Source of the DNA: Podocnemis expansa
Lineage: Eukaryota > Chordata > Testudines > Podocnemididae
NCBI GenBank assembly: GCA_007922195.1
Contig: ML682116.1
Span: 1,962,072-2,026,071 of the forward strand
Direction of reading: 5' to 3'
Length of the DNA stretch: 64,000 nt
The position numbers and the translations under genes are program-made. The notes below the pieces were generated by a model, which made no database searches, was not told where the DNA came from, and saw only the letters and a list, made by a program, of their open reading frames with translations. Shown piece by piece: positions 24,201-31,578 of the stretch. How positions within the stretch are numbered: position 1 is the first letter of the stretch; the number at the start of each line of letters is the position of its first letter.

Positions 24201-25768
24201 CATCACTTCTTTGCACAACACATTTATTCATTTAACCAATCTGAATTAGTGATACGTTCAGTGAGGCTAGCATTTCTTGTGTCTGCAACTAAGACGTCTT
24301 AGGAAAGGAAAAAAGATGTAAGTTAGACATTTCTTTAGAAAGTTTTTCTTTTATGCTCTTGAAATGGCCCAGTATTCCACTGTAAATATATCTGCTTAGT
24401 CAAAAGTTACAGAAAAAATAGTTGCAATGCAAGCTTCCTGTGCTGTCCTAGCCAAGATGTATATCCTGTTTTCCAGGAAAAACACCTCTGGGGACCGAGC
24501 AGTTCATTTTCTATGCCTATTCTGTTCTATTCTATGTCTATTCTAGTCTTCTCTACAGAGGTGAGGCGTCCAAACTGTACTGTGCTTCTGTGAAGCGGAC
24601 ATGGATATGCTAAAGTAGACTGAGACCACAAAGGCTTTTCCTACACTAGCACTTTGTTGATAAAACTTTCACTCAGATGTGTGAAAGAAATATCCCCTTC
24701 TCAAGTTTCATCCGTAAAAGCACTGGTGCAGACAGCACTATGTCAATGGAAGACCAGCGTAGCTACAACCTCTTGTTGGGGGTAGTTTAATTATGCTGGT
24801 GACAACTCTCTATGGTTGGCATGGAGCAGCTACCCAGGAGATCTGATAGTGACAGCTGTGATACTATCAGGGCTGTAATGTAGGGATAGCCTAATTAACT
24901 TCATGTAGGTGAGTAAAAAGCTGTTCAAAGGCATTGGTGGATGTAGGCTGGACTTCAACCAGTAATTTAAGAAATGAGGTTTGGGAAACTGCTGCTAGAG
25001 CCGGAGCACTGTACATTTGGACTCCTCCTATTGTTAACTTTGGTTCAGCTGAACCACTAGTAGACAGCAGAAACCCTTTTTTATGCTAAAAAGGTCCTAA
25101 TGCAGATAGTGAGTCAAAGCTGAGGTTCTGGGTTCTTTTAAAATGTCCTACAATGCATGAGAATCTCTTGAAAGTATAGTTTTCTAACTATGAACTAAAT
25201 ATTAACTTAAGCTCATTTAAAGTAAAACCCTACATCCTGAAGTTGGAATTATATAAGAGAATATTGTTTTGGCTTTGTTTAGTTTCCTATCATGCAGAAT
25301 ATCTAAGAATAGGAAAATTCATATTGGCTAATTTAAGAGTTACACTCGTCAACATAACTTCAATACACCTCCAGCTTCAGTTGGTGAGATCATGTGAGAA
25401 TTCATATTTTCCAACAGCAGGGATAGTTCACTTCAGCTGGCTTGTCTGCTTTTTATAGTGGCTGAGTGGTTAATGGTGTAGTAAATAATGTTCTTAAGTC
25501 TTTCTTTTTCCCCCTCAGTTGTATGTCTGTTCCTCTTGTCATGAGAGCTATTTTCAAGAATGCTGTTACACTGGAAGCTGATCATGAAATACAAAATATG
25601 GAAGATACCTCTGAGCAAAATCCTGAAGTGATCTGCAAGCAAACTGAATCCTCTAATAATGTAAGAGAAGAGTTTTCTGTGGTCAAAATAAAGAACTCTG
25701 AACTAGAAAGTATGCAAACTTCATTGCCTGGCAGCATGGAAGAAGACATCTCAGCAGCCAGCCTGTAG
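2915..25768 (+). CDS. MED1L: MED1-like Mediator subunit 1 paralogue (17 coding exons, 584 aa)
   Basis: The family (Mediator subunit 1) forms part of the Mediator middle module and links transcription factors to RNA polymerase II in the nucleus. Coding exons: 2915-3013, 5898-5982, 7784-7838, 8235-8367, 11084-11112, 12594-12665, 12743-12817, 16325-16395, 17302-17367, 18115-18220, 19003-19127, 19625-19737, 22447-22531, 22748-22933, 23323-23418, 23923-24031, 25519-25768. They total 1755 nt, with all phases agreeing and no internal stop. Blocks resembling MED1 include SDMFYVEVQL (about residues 97-106), YLALQSLEKDL, DLPACFFL, RHQVAYNTLIGSC and VMRAIFKNA. The frame ends soon after the Med1 domain, so the roughly 1000-residue disordered tail of true MED1 with its two nuclear-receptor boxes is absent. 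The first exon opens after a splice acceptor, so more N-terminal residues may lie in an unseen upstream exon. The symbol is descriptive: a MED1 paralogue, not MED1 itself. Confidence 0.85.
3014..3960. other. MED1-like intron 1, left part
   Basis: The GC-rich block 3360-3900 has several short open frames but no domain. It resembles the interior of a non-autonomous DNA transposon (TTCAATTTGAGAACTGCTG near 3347), but I cannot find both ends. Confidence 0.35.
3962..4067 (-). mobile_element. Penelope-like repeat with intact hammerhead-type core
   Basis: A single arm: AAACAAGGAGTCCTTTGGCA, AACAAATTTATTTATTGCAT, then CATGGGAGAAAATACCACTT followed by CATCAGATGC. Read on the minus strand it gives CTGATGA, a stem with one mismatch, and GAAA. 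The strand given is that of this core. Confidence 0.65.
4637..4967. mobile_element. Harbinger-like MITE (GGCTATGTCTACAC family)
   Basis: It begins GGCTAATCTTCAC and ends GTGTAGATGTAGCC, flanked on both sides by AAT (4634-4636 and 4968-4970), a 3-bp target duplication. The interior is repeated AGTTCAAACTAA-type palindromic units without coding capacity. Confidence 0.75.
5898..5982 (+). CDS. MED1L: MED1-like exon 2
   Basis: Acceptor GTGCTAG, donor ATG|GTAACA, ends in phase 1. It encodes DKAPRDS..PSCLEKIQRTLN, aligning with the VSCLETLQKAL region of MED1. Confidence 0.8.
6842..7236. mobile_element. hAT-like MITE, innermost layer
   Basis: Ends CAGGGGTGTCACTGGC and GCAGCGACACCCCTG, flanked by a perfect 8-bp duplication CTGGCATG (6834-6841 and 7237-7244). 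A related copy lies at 33886-34174. The interior holds an approximately 60-bp tandem repeat. Confidence 0.85.
6972..7150. repeat. About 60-bp minisatellite, roughly three units
   Basis: Units of the form GGCCAGGGATGYGGGGCCTG followed by GCTGCCCACGGCYRCTTCCA repeat at about 60-bp spacing within the innermost hAT-like element. The related copy at 33886-34174 lacks this array. Confidence 0.65.
7784..7838 (+). CDS. MED1L: MED1-like exon 3
   Basis: Acceptor TCTTCAG, donor GGG|GTAAGT, phase 1 in and phase 2 out. It encodes AKYLSTVMNRLEFLSKQK, matching the TDRLESIARQNG region of MED1. Confidence 0.85.
8235..8367 (+). CDS. MED1L: MED1-like exon 4 (Med1 domain core)
   Basis: Acceptor CTCTATAG, donor GTG|GTAAGT. 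It encodes the best-conserved block, GTACYLTSDMFYVEVQLEKD followed by GKVSDVKLAHTGETPV, nearly the same as the MED1 family segment. It begins with the last base of a split glycine codon and ends in phase 0. Confidence 0.92.
9194..9530. mobile_element. hAT-like MITE fragment, GC-rich
   Basis: It begins AGGGGCTGGCAACCC, like the other GGTTGGCAAC-type ends nearby, and runs through GC-rich non-coding DNA to a C14 run at about 9510-9523. No opposite end is recognised, so it looks truncated. Confidence 0.45.
9531..10345. mobile_element. Penelope-like repeat, inverted pair, split by a hAT-like MITE
   Basis: GAGTCCTGTGGCACTTAAAA followed by GACTAACAAA is met directly by the reverse arm TTTGTTAGTCTTTAAGTGCC. 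The pair continues to TTTTGCTGAACTAGAC, is broken by the insertion at 9622-10308, and resumes as TAATGTGGCTACCCTTTGGA from 10317. Confidence 0.72.
9622..10308. mobile_element. hAT-like MITE with large internal palindrome
   Basis: Ends CAGGGTTGGCAAC and GTTGCCGATCCCCA. It is flanked by a perfect 8-bp duplication AACTAGAC (9614-9621 and 10309-10316), which sits inside a Penelope-like repeat whose unbroken copies show the empty site. Two arms of roughly 160-180 bases (about 9742-9915 and 9925-10070) are inverted copies of each other. The open frames across it are palindrome artefacts. Confidence 0.85.
11084..11112 (+). CDS. MED1L: MED1-like exon 5 (29-nt microexon)
   Basis: Acceptor TTCTCTAG, donor AAG|GTATTG. 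It encodes VCDDLLQLL plus two bases of Arg, matching the CPELVQQLR position of MED1. At 29 nt it would be missed by most ORF scans; it is needed to keep frame between exons 4 and 6. The encoded LLQLL fits the LXXLL pattern but lies within the folded Med1 region. Confidence 0.75.
12594..12665 (+). CDS. MED1L: MED1-like exon 6
   Basis: Acceptor ATTGTTAG, donor TAG|GTTGTA, phase 2 in and 2 out. It encodes MKNYDALGKILEGLLNLYQI then PGD, matching FDEFSKHLKGLVNLYNLPGD of MED1. The donor is weaker than its neighbours but the next exon fits the phase. Confidence 0.85.
12743..12817 (+). CDS. MED1L: MED1-like exon 7
   Basis: Acceptor CTTTTCTAG, donor CAG|GTAATT. It encodes DMKAKVYLALQSLEKDL then YSMSILY, nearly the same as the MED1 segment KTKMYLALQSLEQDLSKMAI. 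The intron before it is only 77 bases. Confidence 0.9.
13490..14335 (-). pseudogene. Decayed Ty3/Gypsy-type pol fragment
   Basis: On the minus strand, fragments in several frames resemble the reverse transcriptase / RNase H junction of Ty3/Gypsy-type pol: GRVVGEGQICSLLDKV, then CCQFIPHFTNIA, then TRDNC, in the usual order. Frames are broken by stops and shifts, so it encodes nothing intact. It lies in intron 7 of the MED1-like gene, opposite in strand. A retroviral rather than Gypsy source cannot be fully excluded. Confidence 0.65.
14635..15650 (+). repeat. LTR-like repeat block
   Basis: A block with GCTTGAATAAACTTTAC (a polyadenylation-type AATAAA), a second TTAATAAACC near 15390 and an A-run at 15243-15272. 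Its layout is that of a retroelement LTR or leader, apparently in plus orientation, thus not necessarily part of the minus-strand pol relic beside it. Boundaries are not defined by a duplication I can see. Confidence 0.4.
15243..15272. repeat. Poly-A tract (about 30)
   Basis: Uninterrupted A run within the LTR-like block, in the MED1-like intron 7. Confidence 0.9.
16325..16395 (+). CDS. MED1L: MED1-like exon 8 (A-rich acceptor)
   Basis: Frame and homology demand the acceptor TTAG at 16321-16324. It encodes TQDVNRVTEVLHGKTGHLVP then RTG, matching LDKILHGSVGYLTPRSGG of MED1. The alternative AG ten bases downstream would bring in a stop at once. The acceptor is preceded by a run of 16 A bases instead of a pyrimidine tract, which is unusual. 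Donor GAG|GTAATT. Confidence 0.78.
17302..17367 (+). CDS. MED1L: MED1-like exon 9
   Basis: Acceptor TACTTCAG, donor CTG|GTAAAA, phase 1 in and 1 out. It encodes TPMNIEYYLSPYQILEEEL then NP, matching LMNLKYYVSPSDLLDD of MED1. Confidence 0.85.
18115..18220 (+). CDS. MED1L: MED1-like exon 10
   Basis: Acceptor with a long T tract ending CTCTTAG, donor TGG|GTAAGA. It encodes SQVCGTNVFVTVGSSNTTHK then LPISPLVVESEAGD, matching the MNASVTIEGTSAMYKLPIAPL region of MED1. Confidence 0.88.
18480..18611 (-). mobile_element. CR1 LINE 3'-end fragment
   Basis: GGGATCATAGATCTGAGGAC, CAGAAAGGACCAATGTGATA, then TCTGACCCCCAGG...CATAGAACTTC resembles the widespread sauropsid CR1 3' region (ATCATAG terminal unit, AGAAGGGACCA, TCTAGTCTGACCTCC). 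Old and truncated; lies in MED1-like intron 10. Confidence 0.6.
19003..19127 (+). CDS. MED1L: MED1-like exon 11 (GC donor, NAGNAG acceptor)
   Basis: It encodes DELSMDLPACFFLMFHQPFP and IHEIEKFT, matching SVDLPACFFLKFPQPIP of MED1. The acceptor is CCAGCAG, so two in-frame acceptor choices 3 nt apart exist. The only donor keeping frame with exon 12 is ACAG|GCATGT, a GC-AG intron; a GT donor 4 bases on would put a stop in exon 12. Confidence 0.83.
19625..19737 (+). CDS. MED1L: MED1-like exon 12
   Basis: Acceptor ACTTTAG, donor GTG|GTATGT, phase 1 in and 0 out. It encodes IPIDGLKLAPLHTLIIQFTC then a divergent SDEKKEHLSMNDSCFLV, aligned with the YAPLYELITQFELSKD region of MED1. Confidence 0.83.
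21807..22376. mobile_element. Penelope-like repeat, inverted pair, split by a Harbinger-like MITE
   Basis: It starts TTCCAAAGGGGTAGCCAT (21807), breaks for the MITE, and resumes at about 22177 (ATGTTAGCCTAGTTTAGCA). The left arm has GGGAGAAAATCCCTCTTCAT and CAGATGCTTTGAAG; a reverse arm follows (CTTCAAAGCTCATGCGATAA ... GCCACAGGAGTCCTTGCTTG). Minus-strand core CTGATGA...GAAA is intact at about 22250-22285. Confidence 0.72.
21825..22174. mobile_element. Harbinger-like MITE
   Basis: Ends GGCTGTGTGTACACTACA and AGTGTAGACATACCC. The flanks CAT and TAT fit a 3-bp duplication. The interior is built from AAGTCGACTTTA-type palindromic units (several GTCGAC sites). It is inserted in a Penelope-like repeat, so it is the younger of the two. 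Confidence 0.75.
22447..22531 (+). CDS. MED1L: MED1-like exon 13 (3' boundary uncertain)
   Basis: Acceptor GACTTTCAG. It starts CPDQQH, matching LPGQQH of MED1, but then reads about 22 residues with no MED1 counterpart (SKTKTRTRFSGLKL...). The donor AGG|GTATTT keeps frame with the acceptor at 22747, giving an insertion between the QQ and HCYF parts. The donor is weak; the exact join needs transcript data. Confidence 0.5.
22748..22933 (+). CDS. MED1L: MED1-like exon 14
   Basis: It encodes HCYFINKGTENSDTVGAMVS, KIPFTHPKCVPPIIEILRH and QVAYNTLIGSCVSANTINK, very close to the MED1 block HCYFLNKD...RHQVAYNTLIGSC. The chosen acceptor is CTTCCAG|GT; an alternative start at 22759 (after GAAG) is possible. 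Donor AAAG|GTAAAT, phase 1 out. Confidence 0.85.
23323..23418 (+). CDS. MED1L: MED1-like exon 15
   Basis: Acceptor CCTTATAG, donor GTG|GTGAGT. It encodes CSELLYFEVSPQKGTCFSIS then FQHPMGENLAC, matching LLQFEVCPLSESRFSVSFQHP of MED1. Confidence 0.88.
23923..24031 (+). CDS. MED1L: MED1-like exon 16
   Basis: Acceptor CCTGTTTAG, donor ACG|GTAAGT. It encodes VADILSSRELRCSLYTNSQD then VNLTFSNDFITRIMER, matching the VVMDVQDSTHVSCKLYK..DDFIAKVVQR region of MED1. Confidence 0.85.
25519..25768 (+). CDS. MED1L: MED1-like terminal exon 17
   Basis: Acceptor CCCCCTCAG. It starts CMSVPLVMRAIFKNAVTLEA, matching RCMSIPVTMRAIRRKAETIQA at the end of the MED1 domain, then an acidic non-conserved tail of about 60 residues ends in SAASL and TAG. 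Two cryptic donors inside the exon (AAT|GTAAGA near 25661 and AAA|GTATGC near 25711) could allow splicing to a further exon. Confidence 0.85.
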
Positions 25769-26480
25769 ATCTGGGGTGACAGTATGGAAAAAGGCTTTTC
25801 TCTAGACAGCTGGCAAACTTCATGTTATAGCATAGAAACAAGCATCTCTAGAACCAGCATTGAGGATGGTACTGTGATTTAAAACACAATCATCTCCTTT
25901 ATTGTGGTTCCTTGTCACTTTTTGGTAGTATGATCAAACCACCATTACTTTCCTGAAGAAACAGAGTGAAGAATTTGGCAAGATCAATACTTTTGTTTAG
26001 CAGGATTTCCTCTTAGGACTAATCTTTTCAACTCTGTATACTGCAGAGTACAAAAAACACATTAAAATGCTTGAGTTTGAGAATGTAAAAATCAGAGGAG
26101 TCAAGTTATCACTGTTGTAGAAAACAATTTAACCCACAATGCATATATTGGCATGTAGTCATTTATGTTGCCATTTATTAAATGTTTGTAGTTGTACACA
26201 TACAACATATAATTGACCCTGCCAGCAGGTTTGAAAATTTGGGGATTGTGGGGGGCAATTACTGCACCAGTGGGGTATAGGATAATCTTTATTAAAACAG
26301 GTATGGGAGTAGGGTGAGTAGTGGGGTGTATGTGTGGTGTTGTCACAGTGTTTTTAGTGAAGTGTTGTGAGGTGCTAAACTTTGTGGAGTGGGGCAGGTT
26401 GGGGGACAAGGAGAATTCTCAGTTAACCTGATCTACAGTTATAAACTTACTCACTATAACTTAAAAGGTGCTCTAATACT
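25769..26480. other. MED1-like 3' UTR and downstream DNA
   Basis: AT-rich DNA right after the MED1-like stop codon. CACATTAAAATG near 26059 is a possible weak polyadenylation signal (ATTAAA). No other gene is visible. Confidence 0.4.
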
Positions 26481-27070
26481 GTATAAGGAAAGGGGGGGTG
26501 CAATACAAACTTACCGTGTGGCAGTGGCAGAGGAGAGGGGGAGCAGGAATTTCAAGGTTAGTACAATGGGGTTCAAAGGAGAGGAGGGTGAGCGGGCTGG
26601 GGATGCTGGTGGGAGCTCGGGAGGCACACGTGGAGGTTAGGGTAGGGGAACAGAGGCACCAGAGGGGTTGGGGCACATGCGGGGGTTCAGGGCAACGGGG
26701 GAGGCAGGGGGCTGAATGGCAGGGAAAGGAGCGGTGGTGGAAGAAAGGGGAAGAGGGAAATGAGAAGAAAAAGGGGGCAGGAGCAGTGCCATGGGAAGCA
26801 GGCGGCAGCCGCGAAAAGCTGGCAGGAGTCGGGGCAGCTGCGGGAAGCGGCGGAGCCGGTTGGGGGGTGCAGTAGCGAGCGGGGAAGCCGGCAGCAGCGG
26901 CGAGCGGCTGCAAGGGGGGGTGTGGCAGCAGGAGAGCCGGCAGAAGTGGCAGCAGGGAACAGAGGCGGAAAGGGGCAGCAGCTAAGGGGGGGCCGTGGGG
27001 AGCCAGCAGGGAAGGCAAAGAGTTGGGGCGCAGGTGGGGAACACAAATAAGGAGGGAACAAGGAAAGCTT
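26481..27070. repeat. Purine/G-rich, GGCAGC-rich low-complexity block
   Basis: The plus strand is a long run of G-rich purine DNA with many GGCAGCAG and GGGGG stretches. The ORFs on both strands (up to 206 codons, Pro/Ala/Leu-rich or Gly/Arg-rich) follow from composition and have no domain. Several G-runs could support G-quadruplexes. Confidence 0.55.
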
Positions 27071-28950
27071 AAATAGAAAAAAGTTTTATTCAAGCTGGGG
27101 GAGTTAGAGGGGAGGGCAAAAGTAACTTAACAGAAACAATTCTAATGACTACAAACTAAAGAAAAACAGCCTTACCATCTAACTTAATACTTCTAAGGCT
27201 ACCACTTAACCCAATACAATGTTACAATTCACAAGGATGCTGTTAAAACAAGTTCAAATGATTCAGAAGAAAGAGATACAGAGTAGTGGCAGGCAGTTAT
27301 GGACACAGGAGCTCCTTTAACAACACAAAATGAAGCAGCAAGTAAGGGAGGTAAGAAGACAAGATACACACGAGCCTGTAGAGCTGGGAGAAAGCACTTT
27401 CAAAGCAGCAGCAAGAAAATAAAGTAACTCTAATCTTTAAAGAAAGCTGCAGGGCAGGCTCTTACCATTCCTAGCAGCAGCACTACCGGCAAGAGACTCA
27501 TACGCGGGCCAGCAGTTTAAACATGGGAACTCTCAGGGAAGAACGCGTGAGAGGAGGAGGTCAGCGTCTGGGTGATCAGGCCCGGCAAGATGTTGGGAAC
27601 CATCCTGCCTGCGCACCCCAAAACCTCAGCTTTTAAGTTGCTTTTCCCGCCTTTCCCTGATTACAGGGAATGCAGAGAACAATGGTGGTATGAGTCATAC
27701 CTTGCAGTCAGGCAGAGCCCACTTACACCAAGCCCTGTAAGAACAATGGGCACTCAGGGTGGTAACGGCCATCCAATTAAGTTAAGTGGGCCATCTAGTT
27801 AAGGTGAAGGGGCCATCTACTCCCTCCACACACTCTATACTTTTGGTGATGGCCCAGGAGGGGCGGCCATCAAAGCCAATTCTATGAGTCACGGACAATA
27901 ACGTGGCCATGTTACCTTGTGGTAACCTTAGAATTTTGTATTCATTCTTTGTGGGTTCAATTTATTAAACCATAATATTGCATTAACCTTCAAATCTGTA
28001 AGAAAGATGGAGGGGGAAAGAATGGTTTGAAAATCTGTTAAGTTGTGTCCACAACTGCAGTTCAGTGTAAATGAGTTTCTCCTTTATTTGCATTAGTCCA
28101 TGTGTGAAATTCACTCCAAAGTGAAGCTGTGCAGTAAATGGAAAGCTTTCCCATTCCTGTATTGATGCAACATCCTCTTCTTACAAAAAGAACACATGAT
28201 AACGGGGGGGCAGGGTATGGCTAATATAACAGTGCAATAAAAATGACTGGCAAACAAATAGCTGTGTTATGTTCTAGTTTTAAATTCTGCACAATGCCTT
28301 GTCTTTATGGAGGATTAGCTTAGTATTAGTCTTGAAAAATTAAAATGCAGTTAAATGCAAAAGAATTATAGCAGAATTATTTGCTTATTTTAAATACTCA
28401 AATACACAAAGTAGGCAGTAAAACTATCCAAATTAGTTTTAGGCCTCTGTCTAAACATGCTGAGTTTCAATCAGATGAAAATGTAGGTAGTAGCAACTTA
28501 AAAGAGGAATAGATAGTGAGAAATCTTACTCAGCATTCTTATCTCATAGGTGCTAGAATTGATTTATTTAGTGAGAAATGTGCCTAAGACTGCACTGAAA
28601 CAATGAATACTGACTTTCTAAACAAAACTAAACTTCATGCAAAGAAGAATTTGCAGTCAGTTTAAACAAGACTAACAAAAGAAAATGACAAATGTAGAGT
28701 GAGAGACTGGAGAAGGTAACAGCCATAAGAACATGTGGTTATAGGTGCAGCATGTAAAAAATTGTGGGTCATGTCTGTTACACATCTTCCCCTTGGAAAG
28801 TGTCTCCTGTTCAACTCATTTCAGACTTAAACTCATATCCAATATATTGCTTATAGGGTATTTGTCCATAAAGAGCAAAATGTAAAGTCTCTACTAGAAA
28901 AAAAAAAGTCTCACTGCATTTCTCTGTCCTTTACTTTTTTCCATTTTTAA
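27071..28950. other. Intergenic, probable retroelement remains
   Basis: Near 27740-27830 a GGCCATC...AGTTAAG unit repeats three times at short intervals, and near 27590-27680 the DNA is GC-rich. The 27.06-27.87 kb part could be an LTR-type repeat, but no ends or duplication are identified. The remainder is unremarkable AT-rich DNA. Confidence 0.35.
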
Positions 28951-29080
28951 GCATGTGACAAAGTGGGTTCTCTCCCTTGAGAGCTCATGTGATAAATAAA
29001 TTTGTTAATCTTTAAAAGTGCCACAAGACTCCTTGTTGGTTTTGCTGAACAGATTAACACATTTACCCCTTTGGAACTAC
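28951..29080 (+). mobile_element. Penelope-like repeat fragment
   Basis: A reverse-type arm: AAAGTGGGTTCTCTCCCTTG, AGAGCTCATGTGATAAATAA, TTTTAAAAGTGCCACAAGAC, TCCTTGTTGGTTTTGCTGAA and AACACATTTACCCCTTTGGA. The hammerhead-type core is decayed (TGTGACAAAG, TTGAGAG). Confidence 0.65.
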
Positions 29081-29383
29081 TGGAAGCTTGCAATTTATCA
29101 GTGCCCATAATCATAGCTTGATAGGTGTGCAAGTAACATTTAAGAAACAATGTAACTGGACACATAGCCAAAGGAACAGGAAAGCACTCTCTGAAGCCTG
29201 AAGATGAGAGCGATTAACCATGTCTCAGCAGAGAAAGCTGAGGATGAAGACCAGAAATGGTAACTTTATAAGTGCTGTTTCAACAGAGGGATGAGGACAA
29301 GTCAGATTCCAGGGAAACAGATATTCAAGGGAGTAGAAGTTAAAGGAGAGCAGCAGAAGTTAAAGGGGAGGAAGACAGTAGAA

Positions 29384-29571
29384 CAGGGGTCTCAAACTCA
29401 AATCACCACAAGGGCTGCATGAGGACTAGTATATTAGCCTGAGGGCCACATCACTGAAACCTTTTAGTACAAAAATAGTGCAAATACTGGTAACAGTAGT
29501 GTTGTTGTGGGCCACAGGAAATAGTTTTATGGGCTGCATGCGGCCCGTGGGCCACGTGTTTGAGACCCCTG
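29384..29571. mobile_element. hAT-like MITE (CAGGGGTCTCAAAC family)
   Basis: Inverted ends CAGGGGTCTCAAACTC and GTTTGAGACCCCTG. Flanking 8-mers CAGTAGAA and CAGTAGAC match at 7 of 8. Family members also lie at 38488-38877 (interrupted) and 39725-39913. Confidence 0.85.
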
Positions 29572-29899
29572 CAGTAGACATTTAAGGAGGGTAAAGGGGT
29601 GACTTGCATTTTTTTAAAAAAGATCTGATGGAACACCATAAATTTTTTTTATTTAATTAAACCTTTAAATGAGTTAACAGCACATAGCCAAATCCAAGAT
29701 TTACAACAAGGCTAAAATTTCCTTGCAGTCTTATGATAGTCTAGCTTCAGTTTTGGCTTCCCCTAAATTAGCAAATAAATCTTTTCATTAGTTTAAACTC
29801 ATGAATTAAATTATAACAAAAAGGTTTATCTTATCTGGTATATCATTTTTAAGGATTTTTATCTGTTCATCTAATCCAATTTCTTCTCTCCCACCAAAG

Positions 29900-30087
29900 T
29901 TGGTAATGCTGATGTTTCAAAGGAAGATGAGCACCTTAGATACGTCAAAATTTTCAGTGCTCCTGCAATACCAGAAGAAGGCCAAGATGGAAGGAAAGAA
30001 CTCTCCTCACCAAGAGAAACAAGACCCACCTCACTTGTTTGGCATGACCGTAAATATTGTTCGTATGTTGAGTTAGGGGCTAGATGA
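29900..30087 (+). CDS. Candidate alternative 3' exon downstream of MED1-like (uncertain)
   Basis: A good acceptor (TTCTTCTCTCCCACCAAAG) precedes an open stretch. In one frame it reads GNADVSKEDEHLRYVKIF and then APAIPEEGQDGRKELS to a TGA. The cryptic donor AAA|GTATGC in MED1-like exon 17 would join in this frame. No family is recognised, and the open length is within reach of chance. It could equally be non-coding DNA in the gene's 3' flank. Confidence 0.25.
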
Positions 30088-31142
30088 TGCTAGGTTTAAC
30101 CACATGAGAAGGCACTGTGTCTGCAATGTTTACAGCTTACATCCACCTCAAGCTGCAAGCAAACCGCACAATCTTCCCTCTACCTCTGCAGACAGCTACC
30201 ATACTGGTCTGGCTCTTCACTTCCTGGGCACAACAACTGTCCTGCATTGTAAGTCCCTTACATCTGCGGTGGAAGTGACCTATGTCCTGTATAGTCAACT
30301 GCACAATACTGTAGCTTGTTGGCCATTTTTAAGAAAACCTTTGACAATCAGATGCATTACTACAAGTGGCCAAACCTATCCAGGATTCTCCTACTGTATA
30401 ATTAAAACCTGAGGGACAGCATTTTGTATTTTAATCACCTGCTTCAGATAAAGTTCTGCCTTGGTACTTCAACTTGTTTCAATACAGTGATTCTCCAAAG
30501 GCAAAGCTAACTGCACTAGAGATTTGGGATAAACAATGTTTTGTAATGAAAAGCTTTGTTCTATTTTGAACAAACTAAGTTGGCAAAATATCAACTATTT
30601 AAACAAAAAGGAGTATATACTGCCTTTTTCTGCCTGTGCAGTTCCTCCTTGTTAAAGGAATTCTCTACCCAGACTAAATTCTAACCCAAAACCACGTTTA
30701 CTGTTGTTTTCAGTATGCTAGAAGTAACATTTTTCTAGCGATAGGATTAAAAAAAAAAAAAAAATCATTCAGTTCCTTTTTCAGAAAAAGAAGAGCAAAT
30801 TAAATAAGTTACAGGAAAATGCTAGGTTGCCTGACACAGCAGATGACACATTAGGCGCTGCAGAGCTATTAGGCTGTTACACATTTGTATATATGAATAA
30901 CTCTCTATTTATGCAAGTTAAAGTGGGGAAGTAACTTTTTTTTTGGCCAATAACAGAGGTATGACAGAATATTACAAAGCAAGGATTCTTACTAGATTTG
31001 AAAGTGAAACATTAAAATTAGATCATTACAGTCTATGAAAGAAAGTGATTAATATGACCATCATCACCTTTGGAGCCACAAATAAAATACAATCCTGTCA
31101 AGTTTGTTTTAGAATCAGATTCTGTTTGGCCTAAGAGAAAAG
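30088..31142. other. Intergenic / YAE1 3' flank
   Basis: Space between the two convergent genes. It contains an A-run near 30750 but no recognisable repeat or gene. YAE1 3' UTR presumably extends leftward from 31142. Confidence 0.4.
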
Positions 31143-31578
31143 TTAACTTTCCAGTTTTTGGATATGCTCAAATATGTTCAGTGACAAGCCTAGTTCCTCT
31201 CCTAAACAGGCAACCTGTTTTATTAGCCAAACAAGGGTTGGCCCTTCAGATTGTGTGTGTTCTTTTGTCCTCCAACTCTCAGACTGGAAGGAGTCAACCC
31301 CAACATTATCCTTGCAACAGTTTTTACTCAACTCAGAATCATTTTCACAGGATCTTCCAGCTTCAGTTCCATCAAATTCACTCTCAGCTGCAACATTATG
31401 ACTAAGGTCCATGTCCTGAACAGAGTCTGATAACTCTCCAGGGTAGGGCTGTGGTTGGATAGAATTCACATAGTTAAGCACACGTTCTTCATACTTGTCA
31501 ACTGCATCCAGGAGGTTATTTATCTTAGTCAGCAAAGCAGAAACGTGTCCATTAAGGAGACACCAAGACAAGAGTGCA
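31143..31578 (-). CDS. YAE1: YAE1 coding exon 3
   Basis: Acceptor TCTCTTCAG. It encodes ALLSWCLLNGHVSALLTKIN through QDMDLSHNV and CENDSELSKNC to the stop. The open frame continues 59 bases into the intron, but the acceptor and family length place the exon start at 31578. Confidence 0.95.

Noticed and set aside
26473..27093. Overlapping long frames on both strands (206 aa and 125 aa)
   Set aside because: Purine/pyrimidine-skewed DNA with few stops; no domain, no splice context and no conserved motif.
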